A DNA stretch of 64,000 nt from Globodera rostochiensis. Taxonomy: Eukaryota; Nematoda; Chromadorea; Rhabditida; Heteroderidae. Made by a program: the position numbers and the translations under genes. Below are positions 47,050-57,809 of this stretch, piece by piece (the first letter of the stretch is position 1; each line of letters starts with the position of its first letter). Location of the stretch: NCBI GenBank assembly GCA_018350325.1, contig JAEVLN010000003.1, positions 4,044,745 through 4,108,744 on the forward strand. Direction: 5' to 3'. A model generated the notes under the pieces. That model searched no databases. It saw nothing but the letters and a program-made list of their open reading frames with translations, and was not told the origin of the DNA.

Positions 47050-47905
47050 TGGCCGACATTTGCGGCCCAGACATTTGCGGCTTAAGACAAAATAGACATT
47101 TGCGCCCCGACATTTGCGGCGCAGACATTTGCGGCCCAGACATTTGCGACCCGACTTTTGCGGCCCAGACACTTGCGACCTAAGACAAAATAGACTTTTG
47201 CGGCCCAGACATTTGCGGGACATTTGCGGCCCAGACATTTGCGACCCAGACATTTGCGGCTTTATATTCCAAAAAAAAACATTTTATCTAATTGTTGTGG
47301 CCGGGCCTCATCAGTACGGAAGACACAACAATTAGTGACCAAAAAAAACATTTTTCCTAACACAGCAAATAGCAAATTGCGGTCAGAACAAAACTTTTTT
47401 TTTATTTGCAGCATCTAACTATTTATCGACAGGGACAATGTGCGTCATTCACACAAATAGAGTTCAAAGCGTTTGTTCTTCATAAGTGCATACATAAGAA
47501 GCAATGGCATATTTTGCACGTTTTTGTGCAATTCTTTTATTTCTCCGTCTACTTTTGTCAATTTGCTTTTTGCTGTGGCTTGCCGTGTCTACGGATAAGG
47601 GCCGAAACACTATGCAAATACATCACTAATTGTTGTGTCTTCCGTACTGATGAGGCCCGGCCACAACAATTAGATAAAATGTTTTTTTTTTGGAATATAA
47701 AGCCGCAAATGTCTGGGCCGCAAATGTCTATTTTGTCTTAGGCCGCAAGTGTCTGGGCCGCAAAAGTCGGGTCGCAAATGTCTGGGCCGCAAATGTCTGC
47801 GCCGCAAATGTCGGGGCGCAAATGTCTATTTTGTCTAAAGCCGCAAATGTCTGGGCCGCAAATGTCTGGGCCGCAAATGTCTGAGCCGCAAATGTCTACA
47901 CACCG
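47050..47905. mobile_element. Fold-back element with 15-16 bp GCCGCAAATGTCTGG satellites (element I)
   Basis: Left block 47050-47266 (GACATTTGCGGCCCA units) and right block 47700-47905 (reverse complement) flank inner inverted arms, 47268-47335 and 47630-47700, with AATTGTTGTG and CCGTACTGATGAGGCCCGGC. Variant units occur in the same order in both arms, including AAGACAAAATAGAC spacers and a CTTTTGCGG variant. The unpaired centre (47340-47620) has no coding motif. Confidence 0.88.
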
Positions 47906-49542
47906 TTTTTCGCTCTTAAGGTTTTTTATACGATCGTTTAGTTTTCCCTGCTATTTATGGCGGAAAGTTCGGAGATTTTTGTCAACCACGTTTGTCACAG
48001 TGCCAGAAATGTTCGATTACGATATCCGCGATCAAAACGGCATTAATAAAATTTGTGCAATCCGATAGGATATGTCTAAACTTCGGCCTGTTTCAATTTC
48101 ATAGGAGGAGCCGGCCGAATTCTGCCTGCCCTTTACTTACATATTAAGCGGGTATTTGCTTCTCCACCCCCCCCCCCCACTTCAATTTTTGCTTTATGTC
48201 GATGAACAATCAATGAATTATGCCCACCCGCCGCATTTTCACTTTTCGCCTCAAGGGAGGGGAGGGCCCGGCGGGTGCCTTCGTCTTGCCCTCAAATTCC
48301 GCCAATCCATCCGTTCGATACATCGATTGTGCTTCGACTGCTTCTGCCGCCGAATTGATTCCATCGACGACATTCGCCGCCAGCAGAGCGCGGCGGGCCC
48401 AATACGACGACGACGACGAAGTGAATGGTGCAACGGATGGGACGGGACGGGACAATCGATGCATTGATCCAATCGAATTTGCCAATCCAATGAGTGCGAG
48501 CGAGTGAATAGATTGAGAGGGGGGAAGGGAAGCCTGCTAAGAATGAAATGTAACAATGGAAGAAGCAGGAACAGTAATTTTGGGTGCATTGGAAAACCCT
48601 ATTTATAATATACCTAATTAATGCCAAAGGGGAAATTCCAAAAGAGAAAAAGAGCCATAAGGGAAAATAGTAGAGCCCGTCATTTATAGTAGAGCCCGTC
48701 ATTTTGAAAATTCCTAGATTTTAGGGAGGTGCCTGGGCCTGATTTCATGTACAAAAATCCAGGTCCAGGAAAAAAAATTTAACTTCGTCAATTTAATTAT
48801 TTATTTTTTTACAAATTGTTGTTTTTTGTTAAGAGATTTGCTAATCAAAATTCAAATAAACTTGCAAATATTTAAAAATTGGTGATCTGTCACAAATTTG
48901 TGGGTAAAATCCACCAAAATTCATGCTGCTTGGTGCTCACTCAGAAACACCATCTTTAGAGGTGTATTTGTAATCCAGGAAATCCAGGTTTTTATGCCTG
49001 GATCTGAATTCTGGATTTTAGGAACGTGCCTGAACCTGATTTCCTGGACAAAAATCCAGGACCGCCGAGGCCCCACTTTTTCATATTCAATAAAGCACAG
49101 GCCGACGACTTCAAAAATCGAAATTCCGCCGTTTGCCCACCAAACCAATTCGATAACGATCGAAAATTGTTTTTGATGTGATGATGTGGGTGGGTGGGTT
49201 GGTTGGTGGCTCTCCGTCAATTTTGCTGATGGTTTGTGTGTTGCGGAATGGAGGGGGGGGGGGGGAGGTCAGGCGATAACCAATCTTTTAGTTTTAAAGA
49301 AAATGGGAGAGCATTTTGCTTGCAGCAGGCAAACTCACCACACCATTCATTCATTTTGATGGGCTGATTTCCCCCCCCCCCCCCCCCCTCCATTTGTTTC
49401 TTCCGTAACGAATATTTGTAAACTTTTTTTAAAAAATTGCAAATTTTCTTGTTTCTTTATTCTTTACGTTTCGTGTAAAATAAAACCCACTTTTTGAAAA
49501 GAAATAAGAGCGCCTCGGTCTCACCGAATCGAAACCAATTTT
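47906..49542. other. Intergenic region upstream of HACD
   Basis: No accepted exon. A GC-rich open frame (48220-48507) has a DDDDE run but no motif. Two diverged direct copies of a roughly 60-bp segment (around 48712-48770 and 49010-49070, with TGATTTC.TG.ACAAAAATCC) are visible. C12 near 48168, G13 at 49253-49265 and C18 at 49371-49388. Confidence 0.45.
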
Positions 49543-49686
49543 CTTGCTTAAAAAAGATTCAGTTCGGCCGGCTTTAACCCGACAATTCCTCTTGCTTAAA
49601 AAAGATTCAGTTCGGCCGGCTTTAACCCGACAATTCCTCTTGCTTAAAAAAGATTCAGTTCGGCCGGCTTTAACCCGACAATTCCT
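49543..49686. repeat. Three identical 48-bp tandem repeats upstream of HACD
   Basis: Perfect copies at 49543-49590, 49591-49638 and 49639-49686; each contains AGTTCGGCCGGCTTTAACCC. The array ends 138 bp before the HACD start codon, so it lies in the promoter or 5' UTR region. Confidence 0.95.
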
Positions 49687-49824
49687 ACTTTTATCGAACC
49701 GGAATTAGCGGACCAGAAAGCTAAATGCTGCTGATTGTATAAAACTAACTCATTTTTTGGGAGTTTTTTTTTGCAAATGTAGCTAAAAACATTTTTTCAG
49801 TAAACAAAAAATTACATTTGTGCA

Positions 49825-52283
49825 ATGAAATCCGGAGACTTATATTTGTTGGCCTACAATACTGTCCAATACTTTGGGTAAGCTTTTTATTGGTTAAAAA
49901 TGCATGCTTTTCTTTTTTGAAATTATGGGGTTGAAGGACAAACTGTCCAATTTGTAAATGAATATTTTGTCTTGTCTTATGTTTAGATATTTTGTCACCG
50001 TGCTTATGTATTTGTTAGATGTTTAAGGGCATTTCTTTTTTTTAACCGAGTTCCGTCATTTAAATGTTTGTAATTGCTCAAAATTATTCTCAAGTTGGGG
50101 CTCTATTCTGGTGTCTACCGCGCTTGGATTGGCAAATGGACGCACGTTTCCGGAGCTGTACGAAAATGTTGAGCTGCAACTGAAAATTTTTCAGACCGCT
50201 GCCATCCTGGAGGTGTGAGTGTGTGGCTTTTACAAAAATGGGTCCATTTTTATTGTTCAAAACAGGAAATGTTCGGGAATTGTCCTCCATTTTGGTGCTT
50301 TTTGGGCTTTTGTTGTTTGAGAAACCAAATTTGAATCGTTTCGGCCAAACTCAAATTTAATTTTATAAATTGGAGGTCCAAAAAATCAACGACTGTAGGT
50401 ATGAAGGATGGGATTTTTTTAAATTTTTTTGGAAAATTTCTTTCAATATTTCTAGATTGTGCACAGCCTCGTCGGGTTGGTTCGTTCACCAGTGTTCACC
50501 ACTCTCGTCCAGGTTTTTGTTTTGTTTTAGTTAAATGGTTTAAAGAAATATTTTTTTAATTTTAAATAATATTTTTTGAATTTTCGTGTTTAATGCTTAG
50601 GGTGGAAAAATACTCTTCGAGTTCGTATAATTTTGGTGTTTATTTCGTTCTAAATGTGTCCATGTTTGTTTAGGTGTTCTCTCGTGTCACTGTTCTTTGG
50701 CTGATTTTGGACACAGTTGAAACGGTACAGTTTTATGTTTTTTTTGGATTTTAAATCCCCTGGGGAATTGAGGCAAAACACTTTTTTTGGAATTTAGTTC
50801 CTAGGGGAATTTGTTATGTGGTTGGTCCCCACTAAAAGGGGTTACCCGGGGGGGGGCAATTTTAATGGTTTGTTTTTGGTTGGTTTTATTGAATTTTTGA
50901 AAGTAGGGGTCGAAGATTGAATTTTTCTCTAATTTTGATTGAGGGGGGGGGGGCTGTAGCCTAGAACCCGGCCCGGTCCAAGCTACTGTACTGGTTTTTT
51001 GAAGCCCCACAATTTTCAGTCGCGTGCCAGTGTGGGCGTGCCAATGCTGCTGCTCGCCTGGTCCATCACTGAGGTGGTTCGCTACTCGTTCTACGCGCTC
51101 AATTTGCTGAACTCAGTGCCCTACGCATTGACATGGATGAGGTGGGTGAAAATTTTGCAACAAAAAAAAATTGGGTTTTTTAAAATTGTCGTAATAAAAA
51201 AAACTGAAAATTTTTGGAAATTTAAAAAGGACACCTACCTTCTTTTTCTTTTAGTGATTTCAAGGATTTAACAATTTTTTGTTAGGAATTAATTTTTTCA
51301 AAAGTCCCTAGCCTAGGCGAGGTTTGATGATTTTCGTCTTTGTTTAATTTTCTCTTCAAAAAATTTAGTCAAATTTTTGATTATAATTTCAATATTCATT
51401 GTGCCTAACTGTTACCATTTTTTAGAAATTTGCTTTTTTCTTATTTCCAGTTACACTACTAAGCGTAGAACAAATAAGTACCTACTCCTTTTACTGTTTT
51501 TCTTTTTATCGATTTTTTAAAATTTTGCTAAATAAAAAAGATCATTTTTAGGTACACCTTTTTCATTGCGCTCTATCCGATGGGCGCCGGCGGCGAAGTG
51601 CTCACAATGATCGCCGCGTTGGATGAAATTGCGCGTCGCAAACACTTTACCATTGAAATGGTGCGAACATTTTTAAAGCATTTTTGGCACAAAATATGAA
51701 ATTTCATCAAAAAATAAAATCGTATCGAAAAATGTTGCATTAAAATTTCGATGACTTATTTATACGACCTTTTTGCAATTTTTTAACAAAAACCAATTTT
51801 TTTGGCGATTTTTAATCGATTCATTTTGTTAGCCCAACTCGTGGAACATGAGCTTCAACTTCTATTACGTTGTCATTGCGCTGTGTTTGATTTATTTGCC
51901 CGGATTTCCGAAGCTTTACGGGTAATAAATAACACTAAAAACAGAACCGGTGTTTTTTATTTGTCATAAAATTGGTGGCTTTTAATGTGAGATCGAATTT
52001 TGAAAAAGCGCAATTTGGGGATTTTTTTCTCTAATTTAATCATAGCGCATTTACGCCAAAAATTGGAGGATTTCTCCAACCCGGCCCCATTCAATTAAAG
52101 GCAAAATTTTTGCCCGCAAATTCTCCTCCCCTAAAACGCGCCGAATTTCTCCAATTTTGCACAGCAAAAGCCCTTACAACCGCATTTATATTTGTCTTCT
52201 CCAGATACATGTTCGTCCAACGGAAAAAGGTGCTCGGCGGTCGCGGAAAGAATGCGACGGAGCAGTCCAAAAAAGTGGAGTGA
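49825..52283 (+). CDS. 3-hydroxyacyl-CoA dehydratase (HACD/PHS1, PTPLA family)
   Basis: Third enzyme of the very-long-chain fatty-acid elongation cycle, in the ER membrane: it dehydrates 3-hydroxyacyl-CoA to trans-2-enoyl-CoA. Eight exons close in frame to 225 aa: 49825-49877, 50095-50212, 50456-50512, 50674-50724, 51020-51141, 51552-51660, 51833-51921 and 52205-52283. Family signatures in order: YLLAYNTVQYFGW, EVVRYSFYALN, then LYPMGAGGE, which holds the catalytic Tyr142 and Glu149 seven residues apart as in PHS1. Several hydrophobic membrane segments and a basic Lys-rich tail (QRKKVLGGRGK), which may act in ER retention, are present. Length is typical. Introns are short and one carries a G11 tract (50943-50953). 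Three 48-bp repeats lie upstream. Confidence 0.95.
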
Positions 52284-52743
52284 ATGAGCAACAACAACAA
52301 AAAAGAGAGCAGCAAAAGTGGGGACAAATATTCGACGAAACAAATGATGAATTTATTCACTTAAAATAAATTAAAATTATCTTTTTTCTTGTTTTGACCA
52401 AAGTTTAGGCTCCCCGTCCACTTAAATAATATTTATTTCTCATTTGTTCTTATAAGCTGAGTGATGAAGTCTCCCTCAGTCAGAACATTTGGGAGAATTT
52501 TGTTTTTAATGATAAAAAATAAAAGTTAGGATGGCCACCTTTTTGTGTTATCTAACCCCACAGCGGGCGTGCGCTAACCGCCTTGTTAAGGACAGCCGGT
52601 CAACTGTTTTTTGAGTCTTGGAAACCGGTTCCAATTTTTTCTCAAAAATCCCGATTGACAGTTTCGTTTTAAGAGCGATCTTGAAAACCCCTGCTCACAA
52701 GCTAATAACAAATGTTAAAATACAAACTCGATTTATTACGAAG
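52284..52743. other. HACD 3' flank
   Basis: AT-rich, with AATAAA-like sequence at about 52365-52375 that could serve polyadenylation. No exon seen before 52744. Confidence 0.45.
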
Positions 52744-53121
52744 ATGAGGGATTTAATTTTTTACAATAAAAAACGAAAGATGGATAAGAAAGAATGTCTA
52801 AATTTATATAAACATAATCAGAAAAACATTAATGAGATTCACCTTCGCAGACGGGGGATGATTTGCTGGGACGTAAAGGGTGGAAAAGATAAAAGGTATT
52901 TATTAGAGAAATTAACAGTCGAACACTTCGTCGACGGTTCGCCCCCTAAGCGTTGTGTCGAGTCCGGACAACAGCAATTTTTCATGGGATGGCCGCCTTC
53001 GGTTGAGCAACTAAATTTCCTACATTTTCGTGAAGCCAACTCAACTCAAAAATTCAAAATGACTTTTCGGATTTTAATGCAAAAGCATTTTGCTAAAATG
53101 CCGCCCCCTCTGAGTTTTTAA
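52744..53121 (+). CDS. Hypothetical intronless ORF, unknown function
   Basis: ATG at 52744 opens 125 codons to TAA; without an ATG the frame extends left to about 52618. The residues include RRRGMICWDVKGGKDKRYLL and GQQQFFMGWPPSVEQLNFLH. The composition looks protein-like but no domain or signal peptide is recognised, and no splice sites are needed. It may be a real lineage-specific gene, part of a degraded element, or chance. Confidence 0.3.
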   Translation: MRDLIFYNKKRKMDKKECLNLYKHNQKNINEIHLRRRGMICWDVKGGKDKRYLLEKLTVEHFVDGSPPKRCVESGQQQFFMGWPPSVEQLNFLHFREANSTQKFKMTFRILMQKHFAKMPPPLSF

Positions 53122-53201
53122 ACCGGTAAAAAACTTTTTTGCTATAAAGCCCTGGGGTACAAGATATAAGCCCTCAAAGTTTATGTATTTAAACTAATTT
53201 T

Positions 53202-53432
53202 TTACGAATTTTGCCGGAAGTTGCATTTTCCCCCTTCAAGTTTCCTAAAAAACCTGACCCCGGCCGAACGCCGAGACGCCGAATTTCCTCCCACCGCCAA
53301 CTCGGCACCACCGCCGTCATGCCCAGAGCAAAGATCGTCACCGCTGTCATCGTCGTTCGCCGGCTGATCAGTGCCGACCAGCGCAAGAGTGAGGAGTAAA
53401 ACCAAAATAATTCTAAAAGGAAAATCATTCAT
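53202..53432 (-). CDS. Candidate small secreted peptide
   Basis: ATG at 53430-53432 opens 76 codons to a stop at 53202. The start, MNDFPFRIILVLLLTLALVG, is a textbook signal peptide: a charged residue, then a hydrophobic core, with likely cleavage near Val-Gly. The predicted mature part (about 56 aa) is acidic (DDDSGDD) then basic, with two cysteines. No domain recognised. A possible donor inside the last third means the 3' end could be spliced differently. Secretion is inference from the N-terminus only; any role in host interaction is unproven. Confidence 0.45.
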   Translation of the reverse strand: MNDFPFRIILVLLLTLALVGTDQPANDDDSGDDLCSGHDGGGAELAVGGNSASRRSAGVRFFRKLEGGKCNFRQNS

Positions 53433-53789
53433 TCGCTTTTTCCTTGACCTCACATGCATTTTGAGCGATTTTTGTGACATAAAATCGGTGTATAGTAAAA
53501 AATGTTTTCGAAATGGCGCGGCTTTGAAATCGGCCAAAACTGAGTGCAGCAGATTTAGTTCCTCATAAAATCCTAATTGTCATTTTCACTCATTCATTGT
53601 ATAAAATCCACTACCAACCCAATCAGCGTAAAAAAGAATGGCTGGTTGAAGCCGAACACAGCCAAAATAAAAGTCATCGGTGATAGCACAGTTATGTCGA
53701 AATGAATATGAATCTCATATCAGAACACCGCCGGCTGCATTGCTTTACTAAAATTTGTTTCTATAAACCATTAAAAATGTAAATGTTTG

Positions 53790-55310
53790 AAATATAGTAG
53801 TTCTGGTGTCGTATTTTGGTTTAGCATTTTCTGATATCGTATTTTTCTTTGGTTAGCATTTTATGGCGTTGTATTTTATTTGGTTTAGCATTTCTGGTGT
53901 TGTATTTTCTTTGGTTTAGATTTTCTGTGTCGTATTTTATTTGATTTAGAATTTCTGGAGTTGTATTTTCTTTGGTTTAGCATTTCTGGTGTTGTATTTT
54001 ATTTGGTTTAGCATTTCTGGTGTTGTATTTTCCTGTATTTTATGAGGTTGTATTTTATTTGGTTTAGATTTTCTGTGTCGTATTTTATTTGGTTTAGAAT
54101 TTCTGGAGTTGTATTTTCTTTGGTTTAGATTTTCTGTGTCGTATTTTATTCGGTTTAGCATTTCTGGTGTTGTATTTTATTTGGTTTAGCATTTCTGGTG
54201 TTGTATTTTCCTTGGTTTAGATTTTCTGTGTCGTATTTTCTTTGGTTTAGCATTTTCTGACCAGAAAATCTAAAACCAATGAAAATACAAAACTCCAGTA
54301 AATGCTAAACCAAAGAAAACACAACCCCAGAAAAGCTAAACCAATGAAAATACAACCTCATAAAATACAAAACTCCAGTAAATGCTAAACCAAAGAAAAT
54401 ACAACACCAGAAATGCTAAACCAAATAAATACAACGCCATAAAATGCTAAACCAAATAAAATACAACCTCATAAAATACAAGAAAATAAACTCCAGAAAT
54501 GCTAAACCAAATAAAATACAACCTCATAAAATCTAAATAAAGAAAATACAACTCAGAAATTCTAAACCAAATAAAATATGACCCAGAAAATCTAAACCAA
54601 AGAAAATACAACCTCATAAAATACTAAACCAAAGAAAATACAACGCCATAAAATGCTAAACCAAATAAAATACAACCTCATAAAATACAAGAAAATAAAC
54701 TCCAGAAATGCTAAACCAAAGAAAATACAACTCCAGAAATTCTAAACCAAAGAAAATACAACTCAGAAATTCTAAACCAAATAAAATACGACCCAGAAAA
54801 TCTAAACCAATGAAAATACAACCTCATAAAATACAAAACTCCAGTAAATGCTAAACCAAAGAAAATACAACACCAGAAATGATAAACCAAATAAATACAA
54901 CGCAATAAAATGCTAAACCAAATAAAATACAACCTCATAAAATACAAGAAAATAAACTCCAGAAATGCTAAACCAAATAAAATACAACCTCATAAAATAC
55001 TAAATAAAGAAAATACAACCTCATAAAATACTAAACCAAAGAAAATACAACCTCATAAAATACAAGAAAATAAACTCCAGAAATGCTAAACCAAATAAAA
55101 TACAACCTCATAAAATACAAGAAAATAAACTCCAGAAATGCTAAACCAAATAAAATACGACCCAGAAAATCTAAACCAAAGAAAATACAACCTCATAAAA
55201 TACTAAACCAAAGAAAATACAACGCCATAAAATGCTAAACCAAATAAAATACAACACCAGAAGTGCTAAACCAAAGAAAATACCGGAAATGTTAAGCCAA
55301 AGAAAATCAT
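53790..55310. repeat. 1.5-kb head-to-head satellite, about 31-bp unit (element K)
   Basis: Units of TTTGGTTTAGCATTTCTGG plus TGTTGTATTTTA run in one orientation at 53790-54252, then switch to the reverse complement (AAATGCTAAACCAAAGAAAA) from 54262 to 55310. The switch is at TTTTCTGACCAGAAAA. The right arm is more than twice as long as the left. Unit variants (CCAGAAATG, CCTCATAAAAT, CGCCATAAAAT) are shuffled along the array. Confidence 0.92.
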
Positions 55311-55429
55311 AATTCATTTTCCGTTTTACTGCATTTTTGTTAAAATTTTCAAAAAAACAATTTTTTGGAATTTTGCTTTGCTTGGGGGAGGGGGGTGGGG
55401 GGTCGGCAGTGCGGTGTCTGGGGTTTTCG
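55311..55429. other. Spacer between element K and satellite L
   Basis: AT-rich, with a G-rich run at about 55384-55402. No gene. Confidence 0.4.
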
Positions 55430-55592
55430 ACACCGATTGATTTCGACACTGAAGGAGTTCGACACTGGAATTCGACACTAATGGTTTTCGACACTGGTGG
55501 ATTTCGACACTGAACTATTTCGTCTTTTTTCACTGTTTTCCTATGATTTCGACACTGATGAATTTCGACAAACTTTGATTTCGACACTGGAC
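55430..55592. repeat. TTTCGACACTG tandem repeat (satellite L)
   Basis: Irregularly spaced units TTTCGACACTGATGGA, about eight copies in one orientation. No inverted partner in the window. Confidence 0.8.
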
Positions 55593-56655
55593 CAAAATTT
55601 AAAAAATGTTCAAAGTTTTTACGAAGATTTTAATGTTAACTGAGTTAAGCACAAAAAACACATTTTTAGCTCAATTTGAGGCTCCTAGAATGGACTTTAT
55701 AATAACTATTTTTACCTATTTCGGCTTTTTCTACCTATTACCTAGGTACCTATTTTTCTACCTATTTCGACCTTTTTGTTACCTATTTTCAGGTTTTTGA
55801 ATTTTTTTAATATACAGTGTGTAACAAAAATATAGGGTCAAGCGTTTTTTTAGTGGTTTGAATACTCAGGCTGAACCGATCGAGCTGAAATTTTTACCAC
55901 TGGTGACCTATACATAAATATTAAGATCTACGCAGGAAAATTGGAAAGTGTTGAAGAAAATTTTTTTTTAGAATTTTTTCTAGTTTTTTTCCGAAAAACA
56001 GGGTGTAACAAAAATATAGGGTCAGATTTTGTAGAGACTAGAACTTTTTTTATAGGCATTTCAAAATTCCGAAAAAATTCATGTAAAAAAAGGCCAAAAT
56101 ATTCACCAAAATACCAAAATATGCACCGAAAAATGCCAATTTTAGTGCTCTAAGCCTTTTTTTGCCTTATTTTTATGCGAGTTTATTTTTTGATTGATTT
56201 TTTTCGAAAATGACTAAAAGGCTATCGTTAAATATGAATTATTTTTTAAAAACAGTCAGAAATCGATGAATTTTAGGTCTATGTTTCCAAATTTTCGGTC
56301 AAAAATGCCAAAATATGCTCGAAATATGCTCAAAACACCAAAATATGCTTTTTTATAATCGTTTTTTTTTGTTTGGTGCTTAAAAATTTTCGGTAAAAAT
56401 TTTTTACTTACCTATTTTTGTACCTATTTCAAGGTTTTTGTACCTATTTGGTACCTATTTTGACATTTTTTTCCCACCTATTTAGGTACCTATTTTCCAA
56501 TTTTTCTTACCTAAAAGTGCCAGCCCTGACAATGACAGATCATAAGTTCCTATGTTAAAATTCGTGATCCCCTCGTTTATCTGGCATCATGTGTTTCCGA
56601 CAGTAGTTGATTTCGACAGGGCCGTAGCCAGAAAAAAATTTTGGGAGGGGGAATT
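55593..56655. repeat. Repeat-derived region with ACCTATTT and AAATATGC motifs
   Basis: Many copies of TACCTATTT (55710-55795 and 56400-56510), two copies of GTGTAACAAAAATATAGGGT (about 55820 and 56004) and AAAATATGC-rich sequence. No coding capacity. It looks like a decayed non-autonomous element. Confidence 0.55.
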
Positions 56656-56852
56656 TGCGAAGCGGGCCGTTTGCGTCTGGCCAGTTGCGTCTGGCCGTTT
56701 GCGTCTGGCCGTTTGCGTCTCAGGGCCGTTTGCGTCTGGCCGTTTGCGTCTCAGTACTTAAAAAGGCAGACTAAGTCGCACAATAAAAAATGTTTTTACC
56801 GCAAAATCAATTTCAATCTACTATTTTCTTCAAAGTTCATGTTTTAGCGTAA

Positions 56853-57107
56853 ATGGAAATTCAAGAAATAAAAACCAAGAAAAACAACAAAAAGCTTGAA
56901 CATGAGGGCTGCCTGTACGTCTTCCACATGTTCAACGCCGACAGAGATGTCAAATTTTGGCGCTGCGAACATCAACGAAGTGATGTCAAATGCCGGGGGC
57001 GCGTGCACACATCACTGGACGATGTTGTCCTGAAGACCGTTGGGGAACATAACTGCCAGCACAGCGCAGCGAATTTCAGATTCCGAAATGATTTTTGTCC
57101 TTTTTAA
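56853..57107 (+). CDS. FLYWCH-type zinc-finger protein inside element M
   Basis: 84 codons from ATG at 56853 to TAA at 57105-57107. One FLYWCH-like domain: KKLEHEGCLYVFHMFNADRD, then FWRCEHQRSDVKCRGR and EHNCQH, fitting W-x-C ... C ... H-x-x-x-H zinc ligands of FLYWCH/WRKY-GCM-like fingers. The frame is clean. After it comes a tandem duplicate of the region encoding the last dozen residues and the stop. Such fingers occur at the N-terminus of Mutator-like transposases and in host transcription factors derived from them. No transposase core follows, so this is either the DNA-binding remnant of the mobilising enzyme or a captured host exon. Confidence 0.6.
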   Translation: MEIQEIKTKKNNKKLEHEGCLYVFHMFNADRDVKFWRCEHQRSDVKCRGRVHTSLDDVVLKTVGEHNCQHSAANFRFRNDFCPF

Positions 57108-57200
57108 ATTCCAGAATTCTAATTTCGTCGTTTTGCTTTCAGATTCAGAAATGATTTTTGTCCTTTTTAAATTCCAGAATTCTAATTCCGTCCTTTTGCT
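57075..57200. repeat. About 63-bp tandem duplication at the end of the FLYWCH ORF
   Basis: Two copies of a segment containing ATGATTTTTGTCCTTTTTAA and AATTCCAGAATTCTAATT. The first includes the last codons of the FLYWCH frame. Confidence 0.85.
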
Positions 57201-57809
57201 TTTAAAAAGAAAAATTGCTAGATTTTAAATCAAAGAACAACGCAAAAGCGGCGCTACCTCAACTCCAAGACGATCACCAGTACATCCAGAACCAAATCAA
57301 TCCCCATTTAATTATTGAAGCACTTAGGGGAATTTCAGGCAATTACCAAATGAATTAATCTGTTTAGTTAATTTGTTATTTTGTTGTACAATTGCTTCAT
57401 CGCCTGATAAAAATTTTGCTTATCATTAAAATCTAGAAACATTTTTGTTGGTGGGACTTAGTCGACCTTTTTTGTACTGGGACTCGACCGGCCAGACGCA
57501 AACGGCCAGACGCAAACGGCCCTGAGACGCAAACGGCCAGACGCAAACGGCCAGACGCAAACGGCCAGACGCAACTGGCCAGACGCAAACGACCCCTACT
57601 CGGAATTTGAACCATTTGAGCGCGGCGCTCAAATGGCTTTCCCATTTGAGCGCCAAGGTATTTTATTTGAAGGAATTTTCAAAAAAGTTTCAAAAATGCA
57701 AATTTTTTTTTGATTTTTGATGGCAATTTGTTAAAAAATTGGTCAAAAAATTATAAAAGTGCGTAAAATACCTGAAAAAGTAAAAAATTCGAACAATTCA
57801 AAAAATTCA

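Larger units (their letters stand above)
56660..57600. mobile_element. Fold-back element with CGTTTGCGTCTGGC satellites and a FLYWCH ORF (element M)
   Basis: Left array 56664-56757 (GGCCGTTTGCGTCT units) and right array 57489-57594 (reverse complement) carry the same variant units in the same order (GGCCAGTTGCG and CTCAGGGCC), with one extra unit in the right arm. Internal to each array, GACTTAGTCGAC-like and GACTAAGTCG sequences are also inverted. The interior holds a FLYWCH zinc-finger frame (56853-57107) and two tandem copies of a roughly 63-bp segment (57075-57200). Confidence 0.85.

Noticed and set aside
47050..47905. CRISPR-like array (regular short repeats)
   Set aside because: Eukaryotic DNA with introns; repeats are contiguous, without unique spacers, and are inverted between arms.
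48220..48507. GC-rich 95-codon frame with DDDD run
   Set aside because: The opposite strand and other frames are equally open; no domain or partner exon. Kept only as a note in the region entry.
55800..56160. Mariner-type element suggested by the GTGTAACAAAAATATAGGGT repeats
   Set aside because: The two copies are direct, not inverted, and no transposase frame lies between them.
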